This document shows positions 10,495 through 21,687 of a stretch of 64,000 nt of DNA, piece after piece. The stretch is from Plantago ovata. Its lineage: Eukaryota; Streptophyta; Magnoliopsida; Lamiales; Plantaginaceae. How positions within the stretch are numbered: position 1 is the stretch's first letter; each line of letters starts with the position of its first letter. Position numbers and translations under genes: made by a program. The stretch is taken from assembly GCA_028274465.1 (NCBI GenBank), contig CM051455.1, positions 52,458,725-52,522,724 of the forward strand, given 5' to 3'. The notes below the pieces were generated by a model. That model worked only from the letters and a program-made list of their open reading frames with translations, was not told where the DNA came from and did no database searches.

Positions 10495-11304
10495 TCAAGT
10501 CTTGTGTTGATCTATATCTTGATATCCCGCAAGCTGAGAGTGTATGTTCAAGATACTCAGCTTGGACATGAAATACTTGAACATTCCTAATGGTAGTGGG
10601 TTGGTAAAGAGGTCGGCGAGTTGATTTATGTTTTTGATATGGAAGAGTTTAATAGTGTTTGCCATAATCTCTTTTCTATGATTATATGACAATCTATTTC
10701 TATATGTTTGGTTCTTTGGTGGTTTACTGGATTGTGGGCTAGTTGATAGGGTGAGAGACTATCTATGTATAGGAGTGCAGGTTTGTCTGTATGCAAGGGC
10801 GGAGGTAGTATAGGTACTACCTGTGTCTCCAGCGACACTCATTTTTACAAAAAAGAAATTATTAGTAGTTATGTATTTTTAGTTTTGTACAAATAGTCAC
10901 TTAAATTTAAACTTAAACATATTAATCCAATATATTTTCATGAAATATAAAAAATTTGATTGGAAAAAATGTTATTTCCACCATAAAATATAGAACTTAT
11001 ATCATTTTTAAGCCCATTTTGCTAATTTAGAATAAATTTTATTTGTATTTTACATTTTAATATAAGTAAATATTGTCAATCGAATCATAAGAAAAATTGT
11101 GTGAAAAATTAGTCACACCTTAATTTTCATCCTAGCTCCGCCCCTATCTGTATGGGAAATTTGGAAGTCTGCAAGTAGATAGAGAAGCCATTGTATCTCA
11201 CATGTTGTGGTAGCAATAGCCCTATATTCACCCTCTGCTGATGACTTGCTTATAGTATTCTGCTTCTTGGATTTCCATGAGATGGAGTTGCGTAACATAT
11301 CCTT
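10495..11304 (-). pseudogene. Ty1-copia RNase H/3'-end fragment
   Basis: Reading from 11304 down, the frame gives SWKSKKQNTISKSSAEGEYR, then PVNHQRTKHIEIDCH, then ADLFTNPLP, three conserved motifs of the copia RNase H C-terminus. A frameshift separates the last two segments near 10630. The fragment lacks integrase, reverse transcriptase and LTRs, and a hAT MITE at 10794-11146 splits it. Confidence 0.85.
10794..11146. mobile_element. hAT-type MITE inside the copia fragment, perfect 8-bp duplication
   Basis: Termini CAAGGGCGGAGGTAG and the complement of TAGGGGCGGAGCTAG. TCTGTATG is repeated exactly at 10786-10793 and 11147-11154. Removing the 353-bp element plus one duplication restores the uninterrupted copia RNase H frame, so the target existed before the insertion. 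Interior AT-rich, no coding capacity. Confidence 0.9.
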
Positions 11305-11677
11305 ACATGCCTTTACAGGGGAAAAAGATAAAGGATTATCTTTTGCGAGCAGCAGTGGATCAGTTCACTTACTTTTAGTTATCTTTTATGATCGAGGTCC
11401 ATTGCAATACACGAGCATGAAGATATCACAAAGGCGCATAAACCAAAGCAAAGTAGCAAACAGATCGAAATCCACTCAGAAGACTAGCATTCAAATATCA
11501 CTCTTGACAAAACATAATCCCCGACAAATATCAACAAAGTAATCATCAAATCATCATGCTCGTATCTTAGAAAACACAAGCTAGGGAGATCGAAATCGTC
11601 AACAAGTCATAGTCAAATAGGTTTTAGCAAACTAATTATATGACATGCAACAGCTTTTCCTAACATTGCCTTGGTGA
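11305..11677. other. Non-coding, between copia fragment and SUMO relic
   Basis: No recognisable coding segment. It may be the former 3' untranslated region of the SUMO-like relic. Confidence 0.35.
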
Positions 11678-11980
11678 CTAATAAGTTATTCCTCCAGTCT
11701 GATGGAGCATTGCATCGATCTCACAACCATCCTCCATTTCCAACCGCAAAAAGTAAAATCATAAGTTACTTATTTGATGTAATATTTTAAGTAATAAGGA
11801 ACTAGGTAAACTGTCTAGAGAACTATAATAGCTACCTCATCTGGGGTCTGTTCCCCACGAAGACAGTGTCCATCAAACAGAAAAACAATTGAAATCAACC
11901 GAGTTACTGTCACAGTAGGCATTCATGAGCTTCTTCAACTGAGTGCTTCTCTTAATCTTGAAAAAGACTTGATTCCCATC
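11678..11980 (-). pseudogene. SUMO-like gene relic (last two exons)
   Basis: The segment 11836-11980 starts after a good acceptor (TTTGTAG) and encodes [20 protein letters not shown], then [10 protein letters not shown], and in another frame [17 protein letters not shown] before a GT donor. The segment 11678-11745 encodes LEMEDGCEIDAMLHQTGGIT and a stop. This is the ubiquitin-like fold of SUMO ending in the diglycine. Two defects are visible: a 5-base deletion relative to the expected DFNSI junction near 11890 shifts the frame, and the acceptor before the last exon reads GCGG instead of GCAG. No first exon (MSG..., INLKVK) was found up to 13800. A functional gene is unlikely. Confidence 0.75.
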
Positions 11981-13883
11981 CTACAAATGAAGCAAAAACA
12001 GTTGGTGAAAAACATAAATGGAACTGAAACTGCATCATTGATAAAATATGAAGGATGAATAGAACAGATTTCAACTGGTGCAGAAATTAACCCAGAGTCA
12101 GAGAATATATTATCATCATAACAATTAGTTTGCCAAGATGTATCTGTTGAGATTTGAGAATCTGAGATTGCCAACAGAGTATGCACAAACTAACAGGATA
12201 CAATTTCCCGTGGTTCCATAGCAGAATTATAAAGCAGCAACATAATACTCATAATCCGGCTGTCATAAGCTAATAAGCAAGGAACAGATATATCCAACTT
12301 CACTCGATCACTGATCTCAATCTATATGCCCCATCTATATAAGGGTGTACTTCTAGCTTGCAAATGGCCTTATATATCACTGAATCCATTTTTTCCGGAA
12401 TTATACACGCACAGTGTCGATATAAAATCAAAGGGAAGCACAAACAAGAACACATCCATTCATGAATCAGGATTCAACTAGTGTGGCCTTGAGAAAAGCA
12501 ACTAGTAAACAGGGCAAGATGCAATGATTCAATAGAAAGTCCAAGCAAATATGTTTCCAGGTATAATCTTCAAAGGTACATGGTAGAAAGTCTACTCAAG
12601 AGTAAACTCCTCCTTGCACAAGCATAATTCAAACACAACCCACATCTCGTTGCCTCATTGCCTTGATAAATTCATAGGGCAGTTTTTCAAGGGTTTAAAA
12701 GGACAAAGTGAAAGAGGGACTGCAAGCACAAAAATTAACAAGTACTTCCAACTGACACATAATAATGCTCTACTAATCAACATTCAAATTGTTTTTGTAG
12801 AATATCTAATAGCATGGCCTGGAATCGACAAAAAATTATCTTAGTCAGACTGCTTAAACGGCACCATCTTGATGTTGCGTGTAACTTGATCAGCCAGGGA
12901 GTTCCTCTCTTCTATAAGTGAAAATTGATGAGTTCAATATGGGTGTAAGGGGACCAAAATAGAGATATATGAACTGTAATTATGACTAAAGCGTGAAGAA
13001 GGTATTAAGAAAGAAATCAACAATGTGAGCAAGATAAACCTAGAAAGAGAGCCTATTTGTGGTAATCGGTTGATATGTGCAATGTTGATTATGTTTGACT
13101 CAATCAGAAAGCTCCCACAGAATTATTCTCACAATTAGGACATTATAGTTTCACTGAGACATATGAACTGCTCCATTGTGTGCTATGGCCCTTCCAGACA
13201 GATGTTCAACAGATAAGACATAAAACTACTATTTACTGCATCATCAAGTTGAGCCTTTTGTTATGGCACTGTAACACAAACTATCAAGCGCAAGTCCTGA
13301 TACTAACAACTCCAGTTTAAATTATTTAACACGCAACACAGTTAAAATCATTAATAATTTAATCAAGTGTATTCTAAAGAATACTACTAGAAGGTTTAGG
13401 AGAAAGATAATTCTTGGAACTTCCTAAAGTAATATTTTTATTTTATTTTTAACTTCCTAAAGTAATGTGGAGTGGTCCTAAGTCATGCACTTTTCTGTAA
13501 TATCCAAGGCATATAAGACTCGATATAGGCATTATTTTTGTTTAAAACTAGCCAGGAGAAATTCTTTCAGCTCATCCACACTATTATAACATCTAACAAC
13601 TATCAAAAAAGCTACACTGATTGAAAAAAAAAATGGTACTATAAGAAGAGTCAGCTCCTACTAATAGATAAAGAAAAGAAAACCACACACACAAATATTA
13701 TCTGCATGTGGGCATTACAGAATCTTAAGTCTGGGAAGAACAATAGGAAAAATTCAAGCAAGAATCAAAACAGTAGGCACATCAAAACAGGAAATGAAAC
13801 CAAAGAGAATCAAATAACGTACCGACAAGTTACCAATTGATGAACATCACTACTGATGAGAGTCTGAACAACAAATTAAATAA
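11981..13883. other. Non-coding stretch between SUMO relic and STA1
   Basis: Apart from the possible exon at 12841-12911, nothing recognisable. The part adjoining STA1 (about 13690-13883) is its 3' flank, because it is also conserved beside the second STA1 copy (19430-19565). Confidence 0.4.
12841..12911 (-). other. Possible terminal exon of an unrecognised gene
   Basis: After a consensus-like acceptor (CACTTATAG) the frame reads EERNSLADQVTRNIKMVPF and KQSD before TAA. The composition looks coding, but I do not recognise the family and found no matching upstream exon before the STA1 gene. It may be chance. Confidence 0.25.
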
Positions 13884-16800
13884 CTAGTTCTTCCTGTTCT
13901 CAGCTGAATGTTCTTCTTTTCCAATTGCAGCAACCACCTTCTTCAGGATGACTTCTGTTGGCTCATGTGAATTCTCTACAGCCTTGGATATAGCCTGCCA
14001 CTTTTCACCATGCTTTGGTTCTGCAGCAACACATCTTGTCAACACATCCTTCTGAGAATCCTCTGTACCATGCTGTTTTTCAAATTTGTAAAACAATGCC
14101 CAAAAATCCCCGATGTCTGGAGCAAGCATAACAGCCTTGTTGAACCAACTCCTAGCTTTATCAAACTTCCTGTCATGCCAAAACATCTTTCCCAAAGCTA
14201 CAAAGACGGAAGGATCCTCTCCACATCTTTTGTATGCATCCCTGCTCTTTGTTTTTTGGTGAGCCCTAGGAACCATTTCGATAGCAGCCGCCCAAAGGAT
14301 GCCACTTTTGGGACATTCCTGCAATGCCTTAGCCATTAAAATATCAGCTTCCTTTTTGTAACCATGACGATCCTCAGCTCGCACAGCTGCAAGCCAGAGT
14401 TCAGGAGTGTGGGGATTCTTCTTTCTGGCCATGGTCAAAACAGCACGAGCTTTGCTTAGGCCATTTACTTTTTCCTCTAAGTGAGCTAGTGAGAGCCACA
14501 GAGGAACACTATTCGGGCAGTGCTTTAGGGCCATCTCATATGCTTCCTTTGATTTTTCCAAGTTTCCAACACGTTCCTCCAATTGCCCGAGCATCAACCA
14601 CAACTTGTAAAATGATGGATAAAGCTTTAGTCCTTCATTCAACAATCTCCTCTCCTCAGCTTTGTTTCCCAACTCTCTCTCGACAATGGCCGACTTCATC
14701 CAGACCCTCTCTGTTCCTCCCCTTTCTCGTGCCTTAGCCAGCAGCATCCTAGCTCTCTCAGGCTCGTGGTTCTCAAACTCTAGCTTGAATGCAGCAAGCC
14801 AAATCTCTTCAGAGTTTGGAATAGCAGCGTAAGCTTCCTGAAGAATAGCCCGGGCTGAAGGCACATCACCAGCAAGCCACTTCTCTTTGGCACCCATCAA
14901 CCACAGAACCTCAGCATGAGGTATGTAGGTAACTGCCTTTCGCAGCAGAGCATCCAGTGATTCCCTTGTACCGTGGCTCTTTTCAAGCTGAGCTGCTTTG
15001 AGCCAGATGCTCTTCTTAGTCAAAAACACAGTTAATGCATGAGCATAGATAGCTCTTGCGGTCTCAATAGAACCTCTCTTCTTGCAATCTTCAGCATCAG
15101 CTACCCATGTCCTCTTTCTATCTTCTTCTTCAACCTTAATCTCAATAGTATTATGGATAATAGCCTGACAAGTTGCAACAGACCCAGCTCGTTCAGCAGC
15201 TTCTGCCTCTTTCATCCACATTTCTCTGTCAATATCAACACCTTCACTTTGTAAGGCACGAATAGCTCTTTCTATGATCTTCTCAACCATACTAGTGTTC
15301 CCATTAGCTTCTTCCAGCTTTGCAGCGGTGATCCATATAGCCGGCTCTTTAGGAAGAGCCTTCCTCGCCTTATTGAGGACCTTTCTTGCACTATCGTAAC
15401 TTTCCAACCTAGCAAGACCGACCCACAATTCCACATGCAACGGGCAGCACTCTACAGCCCTATGCAGCAAGGTCTTAGCATCTTCCTCATTCGCAATATC
15501 AACAACGGCTTTCCAAAGTCTCACCGAGTCTGGAATATGCTCCAGCCCTTTCCTCAACACACGACTCTTATTTACAGCATCCTGCTCAAGTTCAGCTGCA
15601 TGCATCCACAACTTCACAGAGTTCGGAATAGCCTTTACACCCCTTGCAATCACAGCTTTAGACTCCATTTCGGGTGCCAACCGACACGCCTCCAGCCATA
15701 CATCCTCACTCTTAGGACACTCCTCACAACCCTTCTTGATCAACTGCTGTGCAGCCAGCATCTTCCCTGCCTGCTCCTCCAACCTCGCTGCAGCAATCCA
15801 ACCCTGCGGATGCTTCGGATTCGTCTGTGTCACAGACTTAAGCAACAACCTAGCTTTACTAATATCCGAAACCTCAGCATCACTTGTAATCTTCATACTC
15901 TTCAAGTCAGTCAAGTAACCCCTAGGATCCACCACCGTCAACCCAGACACCGAATCAGACAACCTATCCAACTTAAGAGACAAAACAGTCCCCTCCCTTC
16001 ACCAACTGCTGTCAAATCCGTATGCGGCGTCTGACCATACGGAGTCTCCGTCCCACCCGCCGCCCTACTCTTCGGATCCAAAGCACTAACATGCTCCTTC
16101 TCCTGCCTAGCTTTCTCCAACAGAGTATCCGGCACCGGAACAAAGCTCTCAAACCTCTTCTTCTTATTCCTCGACGAATAATCCCCAATCTCCGGTATAC
16201 TATCCCAATCATTAGTGGACATAGTATGCAACTTCCTCTTCAAATCGCAAACTGCTCAGTAATCTTGGGGTTACTCGCCCTATACTTCTCAATCTCCTCC
16301 TTAAGCCTAGCTTCCCTCCTATCCTTCCTCCTCGAATCCATCCTCTGATCAATAGCTTCCCAAACAGCATCCGCCTCCTTATCCTCATCATCATACTCAG
16401 CAGAAGCAAACAAACCAGCATCATTCCCCTCAAACTCATCAAACTTCTGATTCTCATCATACCCCTTCTCCTCCTTATCCTCATCATCCTCCTCCTCCTC
16501 CACCTCACCACCCTGGCCTCTCCCCCTCCCAACACCACCAGGCGGCGCAGCAGCCCCAATCGGCTGCGCCGCCGCCGATCTGTCAGGCAAATCGGGCGCA
16601 GCACGTGCAGGACCAATATCGGAACGAGTAGTGAAACCAGTCGCGCCACGGCCGAGACCGGCGACGTAATTGGCGGGAGGTCTGGAGTTGAGGAAGTCCA
16701 GTCTCGGCTTAGGAGGGACGGGGGCTTGCATACCGCCGAGGAGAAAGGGGACGTTTAGGGTTAGGGTTGAATTGGGGGAAACTCCGAGGGTGGAGAGGGA

Positions 16801-16974
16801 AAGGAGAGAGTTTTGAGGGGTGGAGAGGAGGGTGGCGGAGAGGTAGAGACGCTGGTGGGGCATGGGGATGAGGTGGAGACGCTGGATTTGGAGGGTGAGC
16901 CATTGGAGAGTGGTGGTGGAGGGGTTGAGATTGAGAACTAGGGTTTTGTCGTTGGGGAGCTTAACGAAGACCAT
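13884..16974 (-). CDS. STA1: U5 snRNP PRP6/STA1-type pre-mRNA splicing factor, two 1-base frameshifts
   Basis: Intronless, as in the Arabidopsis homologue. It starts at ATG 16974 ([20 protein letters not shown]) and ends at TAG 13884. With the two shifts allowed for, it is about 1030 aa, close to the family length of about 1029. Order: an N-terminal ubiquitin-like stretch (1-80), the PRP1 N-terminal domain with the acidic [18 protein letters not shown] region and [14 protein letters not shown], then [38 protein letters not shown] and LTAVGEGRG. About 650 residues of HAT/TPR-like repeats with recurrent W-aromatic pairs follow (for example [21 protein letters not shown]). The protein bridges U5 and U4/U6 in the tri-snRNP in the nucleus. 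The frame breaks near 16245 (FA then LKRKL) and near 15990 (GEGRG then SLKLDRL), each consistent with one missing G. All else is open, so sequencing error is as likely as recent inactivation. Confidence 0.92.
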
Positions 16975-17135
16975 GGTTTGGATTGAATCGCCGGCAAAAT
17001 TAATAGAAATGAATTCAAATTGAACTGAATTGAAGAACCGACCTATCAAAATGACCGCCTCTGATAACTGGAGTGTCTCGTCTGGACCAGGAGACTTCAG
17101 GTAAGTTATGCTTGATACTTCGTACTATGATGATA
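16975..17135. other. STA1 upstream region
   Basis: Presumed 5' UTR and promoter of the splicing-factor gene. No confident TATA box. Confidence 0.35.
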
Positions 17136-17143
17136 GAAAAACT

Positions 17144-17335
17144 TTTTTTTTTCTTTTTTTTTTAGATTTATATTGTATCCGCTTTGGCGACTAATTCAGT
17201 CCAGCACTGTCAAACCCTTTTTGAGGGGGCGGTTACATCCACAAGACTCGAACCCGAAAACCTTGCTTAATTGAACTCAAGTCTCTTACCACCTGAACCA
17301 ACAATCGCGTTGGTATAGAAAACAATCGCGTTGGT
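17144..17335 (-). mobile_element. tRNA-derived SINE
   Basis: Read on the minus strand, the head carries a box-A-like TGGTTCAGGTGGTAAGAG and the box B match GGGTTCGAGTCTT at a tRNA-like distance. A non-tRNA body follows (GTAACCGCCCCCTCAAAAAG) and then an A tail, seen as the T tracts at 17143-17163. The flanks ATAGAAAAACT (17133-17143) and ATAGAAAAATCT (near 17336) look like an imperfect target duplication. A 21-bp unit CAATCGCGTTGGTATAGAAA is duplicated in tandem at the head. Confidence 0.7.
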
Positions 17336-17344
17336 ATAGAAAAA

Positions 17345-17760
17345 TCTTATACTATACGAAGTATTGTACTTTTTAAACACAAAAATTTTTTACTGATTTT
17401 GTGTTATCTTCGATACGAGTTTACCAAATAAAGTGTACTCCTAAAATAGTGATGAACCATTTTTATTTTTTTTAAGAGTATAGTGATGAACCATCTCTCA
17501 TCTGAAAAATGAAACAATCAAGTAATCTTACAATTCCGTCCTAGTTAAAAATTCCTCTTTAAATTTGTTGACCATTTTCTAGGTATAAAATTACTCTTAA
17601 TGTACACCATAAAAAATAATTACAACAATATAATTTCTCTAAATAGAAATTTTAATTGGGACGAAGTAAAGTAAGTATAAAAATAAGTATTCTATGTATT
17701 CCATGGAAATGGTCTATTAAATAGTAGCTCTCAAATAATCCGCGAATAATATAAAAAATA
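17345..17760. other. AT-rich intergenic DNA
   Basis: No gene or clear element seen. Confidence 0.45.
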
Positions 17761-17761
17761 A

Positions 17762-18945
17762 TCATTTAATACATTGTTTAGTAAGAAATGGACTAATATT
17801 TGGCACATATGGTCCCACATAAAATCCCCCATGATTCTTAGGCTTGCACAAGAAACTCCATTTAATTTTACCTCTGTGTCTTCCATTTGCATTACTGTTC
17901 CATAAAAAATGCTTATTTAAGTTATCTATTTTAGCAATAGTAGATTTAGGCACCAGAGACAGACATAAAAGAAGTAGGAATGGAAGATGTAACTGATTGA
18001 ATAAGCACTGATCTCCCTGCAAAAGATAAATATTTATTGTACCACTTATTATTGATCATGTTAGTTACTCTATCAACTAAGGAATGAAACATGCAACTCC
18101 AGTTTGTTCCTTCCAAACAAGAATGGTATCACAAGATACTTATCTTGCCTATTATTCAGAGTTACTACTATGTAATCATTAATCCAATAACTCATATGAA
18201 CTGGAGTGTTTGGAGAGTAAATTATCCTTAGATTTATTCCAAGAGACTGATTGGCATGCTGCCTCAGAAGACATTTTTTCAAGTTAGTAACTGACTCTCT
18301 AGAAGCTTTGCAGAATATCATAGTGCCATCTGAAAAGCTTAACAAAGGTATTACAGGTCCTCTAGTAGAAGCTTTCAAGCCAGCAATATGACCCTGAGCA
18401 ATTTGGTTGCAAAAATATAAGATAAAAATATATTGACACAATATAAACAAATATGGTGAAAGTGGGTCACCCTGCCTAAGCCCCCTTTCTGGAACCCATG
18501 CTTGTGAAAGAACCTGATTGATTTTGACATGATACTTAACTGAAGTTACAGTAAACATGAGAAGCTTAATAAAATGAGTGGGAAAATTAAATTTCTGCAA
18601 AGCAAGTTTCAAAAATCCCACTCAATTCTATCATATGCCTTTGCAATGTCTAATTTTAAAGCTAAAAAAATGTTGATTTGAAGATCTTTTCTTAGACATT
18701 GTATGCAACAATTCATGGGCCATAAGAATGTTATCATTTATCTGTCTTCTAGGCACAAAGCCATTTTGAAGTGGTGAAACAAGATGATGCATTAGAGGCC
18801 TAAGTCTATGGACCAAGAGTTTTGAAATTACTTTATAAAGAAGTATGCAAAGGCTAATAGGCCTACGGTCACTAGGATGTTCAGCATTTTCTTTTTTAGG
18901 AATAACCACTATTTGAGTTAGATTTAGGCCATGTAAGGAAGTGAC
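17762..18945 (-). pseudogene. L1-type LINE reverse transcriptase fragment
   Basis: Minus-strand frames 18631-18909, 18073-18621 and 17762-18022 encode consecutive RT motifs: VIPKKENAEHPSDRRPISL, QNGFVPRRQINDNI, GLRQGDPLSPYLF, then SFSDGTMIF where active elements have FADD, and WYNKYLSFAGR and LNKHFLWNSN. The catalytic motif is mutated (FSDG) and frames are shifted. Both the endonuclease and the RNase H ends are missing, and no poly(A) tail or target duplication was seen. Confidence 0.85.
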
Positions 18946-18954
18946 ACTTGGCAG

Positions 18955-19075
18955 CAGCAGTGATTTGATGTTGCCAAGTGCTCACCGTGTCACGGTGAGC
19001 CACAACGTGGAGGTTGCGTTGCAGGTGAGCCACGACGTGGAGGTTGCCGTATCATGGAGCTAACACAGCCTCCAT
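18955..19075. repeat. GC-rich tandem and palindromic short repeat
   Basis: GTGAGCCACAACGTGGAGGT and GTGAGCCACGACGTGGAGGT are tandem copies about 31 bp apart, preceded by the palindrome CACCGTGTCACGGTG. Base composition differs sharply from the AT-rich surroundings. Probably part of an unidentified element. Confidence 0.5.
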
Positions 19076-19259
19076 GACGCGGGAAGCGGTCTTAGTACTC
19101 CGGGAAAGCTATAAGGTGAAATGTTTGCTACTACTTGAAAAGTTTGAAAGGAATTGGACTACATTTACAAACTTGTGGACTATATTTGCCATGACCACCA
19201 AATCATGTATTGTATATGCCAAAACAGCTAAACTTATGGACCATTTTTGCCATTTGCTC

Positions 19260-19430
19260 CTTTCTTTCAACAACGTACACACGAGAGTAGGACATATCTA
19301 AAAGCAAACACATGCAAAGGTTGTTGATTCATGCCTAAACGCACATAAGATTGAGTATAATGAGTAAGCTTGAGCAGAAAGAAGAAAAAGAAATCCAAAT
19401 TTTGCGGTCGGAATAGAAAATAGTTAAGTA
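19260..19430. repeat. Segment homologous to the LanC-like gene's last intron
   Basis: Shares TTGATTCATGCCTAAACGCA-type sequence, the flanking CAACGTACACACGAGAGTAGG and ATCCAAATTTTGCGGTCGGAA blocks with 27834-27980. It abuts, on its right, sequence homologous to the STA1 3' flank. Confidence 0.65.
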
Positions 19431-19565
19431 TTGGAAGAACAATATCAATGATCCAACAGGAAATCAAAATAGGAAAAGAAACAAAAGAGATTAAAATTAA
19501 ATACTGACAATTTACCAATTGATGAAAATCACTACTGATGAGAGCCTGAACTATCAATGACAGAA

Positions 19566-20310
19566 CTAATTCTTGCAATCTTCAGCATCAACGACCAATG
19601 TCCTCTTGCTATCTTTTTCTTCAACCTTAATCCCAATAGTAGTATTATGTATAGCCACACAAGTTGCAACATGCCCAGCTCGTGCAGCAGCTTTTGCCTC
19701 TTTCATCCATATTTCTCTGTCAATATCCACACCTTCGCTTTGTAACGCACCAATAGCTTTTTCTATAATCTTTCCAACCATACTAGTGTTCCCATAGGCT
19801 TCTTCCAGCTTCGCAGCAGTGATCCATATAGCCGGCTCTCTAGGAAGCTTCTTCAGTGCCCTATTCAGGACCTTTCTTGCATTTTCGTAACTTTCCAACT
19901 TAACGAGAGCCACCCACAATTCCACGTGCAACGGGCAGCACTCTACAGCCCTATACAGCAAGGTTATAGCATCTTCCTCATCGGCAGTATCAACAAGTGC
20001 TTTCCAAAGGCTCATCGAGTCTGGAATACGCTCGAGCCCTTTCCTCAATACACGACTCTTATTCACATTATGCTGTTCAAGTCTAGCTGCCTCCATCCAC
20101 AGCTTTAGCCTCCAGTTCGGGAGCCAACCGGCAGGCCTCCAACCACACGTCCTCACTCTCGGTAAATTCCTCACAGGCCTTGTCCATATCAGAAACATTG
20201 GTATCACCTAAATAGGGCACGTAATCCTTCCAATTCACCGCCGCGGTCAAATCAGAATCATCATCCAACTTGAGAGCTAGGGTTTTGCGGTCTAGGAACC
20301 TAATTATCAT
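19566..20310 (-). pseudogene. Deletion derivative of the STA1/PRP6 gene
   Basis: Frames at 20083-20310 and 19566-20207 carry an STA1-like start (MIIRFLDRKTLALKLDDDSD), a shortened linker (NWKDYVPYLGDTNVSDMDKA), then [19 protein letters not shown] and a continuous run of repeats from KLWMEAARLEQHNVNKSRVL to VVDAEDCKN. The repeat part is about 80-85 percent like the intact gene by eye. Compared with it, the PRP1 domain is gone, a frame change sits near 20100, and everything after DAEDCK is deleted up to the 3' flank, which is preserved at 19430-19565. The remaining frame could be transcribed, but the protein would lack most of the family's domains. Confidence 0.85.
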
Positions 20311-20319
20311 GTTTGGAAT

Positions 20320-21065
20320 GGAATTGAACAGAGAGATTTGTTGTAGAAGGGAGAGAAACTTACCGAGTGATGATCAAAGGAAGAGTCTGTGTGTGTAATT
20401 GGAGGTTCAATGGAAGACTTATATACTCCAGTGTTTTTGTAATTGGAGTTCGAATCAAGTTCGAATTATAATTGGGACCTTAGTTTCGTTACTGAATCCA
20501 TATTCGACGTGAGTTTTTTTTATATTTTATGGAAGACTAATCCATTACTTATTTCATTTCATTATAAATTTACTCTTTGGTCAACGACAGTCTGTTTGAC
20601 CCGTATATTACACTTACATTTTTAAAAAAATATTTTAAAAATACTATTAACTTCTTAACTTTAATTATATAACTTTAAAAAATAATTACATCGTATAATT
20701 TAGGAGTAATGAGCGGTTAAATATATATGAAGGTTGTTGATGGAAGAGAAAGTTATTAATGAAATGAGGGAGTAATATTCAACATGATTCTATTTATTTG
20801 TGTTGAGTATATATTAAATATTTTGATGTGATCATTTCCTAAACTTGATAATATTAATAAGTAGGAGTATCTCTGCTCTGCATTCCATGTCATGTCATAT
20901 ACCCCAATTTATTCAGCGTATCACTTGGAATGTGAAATAAATTTGTCTGAGGCATTGCCAATTTAATTTGCACCAACTTTAGCCATGAAAGTGAGAAAAA
21001 GTGTAAAAGAAATACAATTACATAGGTATTTATAAGGTGGAAAAACTAGTTGAAATGTATCTACT
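20320..21065. other. AT-rich flank of the STA1 derivative
   Basis: Contains a possible splice donor (GGTAAGTTT complement near 20360) of a former 5' untranslated intron. No other feature. Confidence 0.35.
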
Positions 21066-21098
21066 AAGCTAAAACTAATCGATCCATACAAATGGTGG

Positions 21099-21267
21099 GC
21101 TACTAATACGCACCTGAGAGTCCTACACCTAACAACTACCAGAGATATACATGTACAGATAAATCAGAATTCAAATACTGAGAATATTCCTTCCAACGCT
21201 TCATCAATTGCTTGATGCGTTCTAAACCGTTCTTCTAGAAGTTCTTGTCATTCCTCTGGATTTCTGA
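21099..21267. repeat. Copia leader duplicate, copy B
   Basis: Direct repeat of 21521-21687, sharing GCTACTAATACGCACCTGAG, GATGCGTTCTAAACCGTTCT and TCCTCTGGAT with a few substitutions. It lacks the primer-binding site. Confidence 0.9.
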
Positions 21268-21520
21268 ATTGCTCTTCCAGTTCCTTCACTGGTTCTTCAT
21301 TCTTGATGTGATTAACTTACTTATTTTGACACTCCCCCTCGAGATGAGTATGATTATTTTTCATATTCAACTTGGAAATGAATTTTTCAAGTATTTGACC
21401 TGGAAGTGCTTTAGTAAAAAGATGTCTGTCGGTTGATCTTGAGTCTTAATGTAAGCTAGTTGAATGGTTCCATCAACAACCTTTTCTCTTACGAAGTGAC
21501 AATCCAACTCTATACGTTTA

Positions 21521-21687
21521 GCTACTAATACGCACCTGAGAGTCCTACGCCTAACAACTACCAGAAGATATGCATGTACAGATATATCAGAATCCAAATA
21601 GTGAGAATATTTCTCCAACGCTTCATCAATTGTTTGATGCGTTCTAAACCGTTCTTCTAGAAGTTCTTGTCGTTCCTCTGGATTCTG
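21521..21687. repeat. Copia leader duplicate, copy A, next to the primer-binding site
   Basis: Same block as 21099-21267. Here it is joined on its right to TCTGATACCA (complement of the iMet primer-binding site) and to the integrase region, so the 5' leader lies between integrase and RNase H, out of normal order. Confidence 0.9.

Noticed and set aside
14010-16348. Several plus-strand open frames opposite STA1, up to 199 codons
   Set aside because: Shadows of the strongly biased STA1 coding strand; no motifs.
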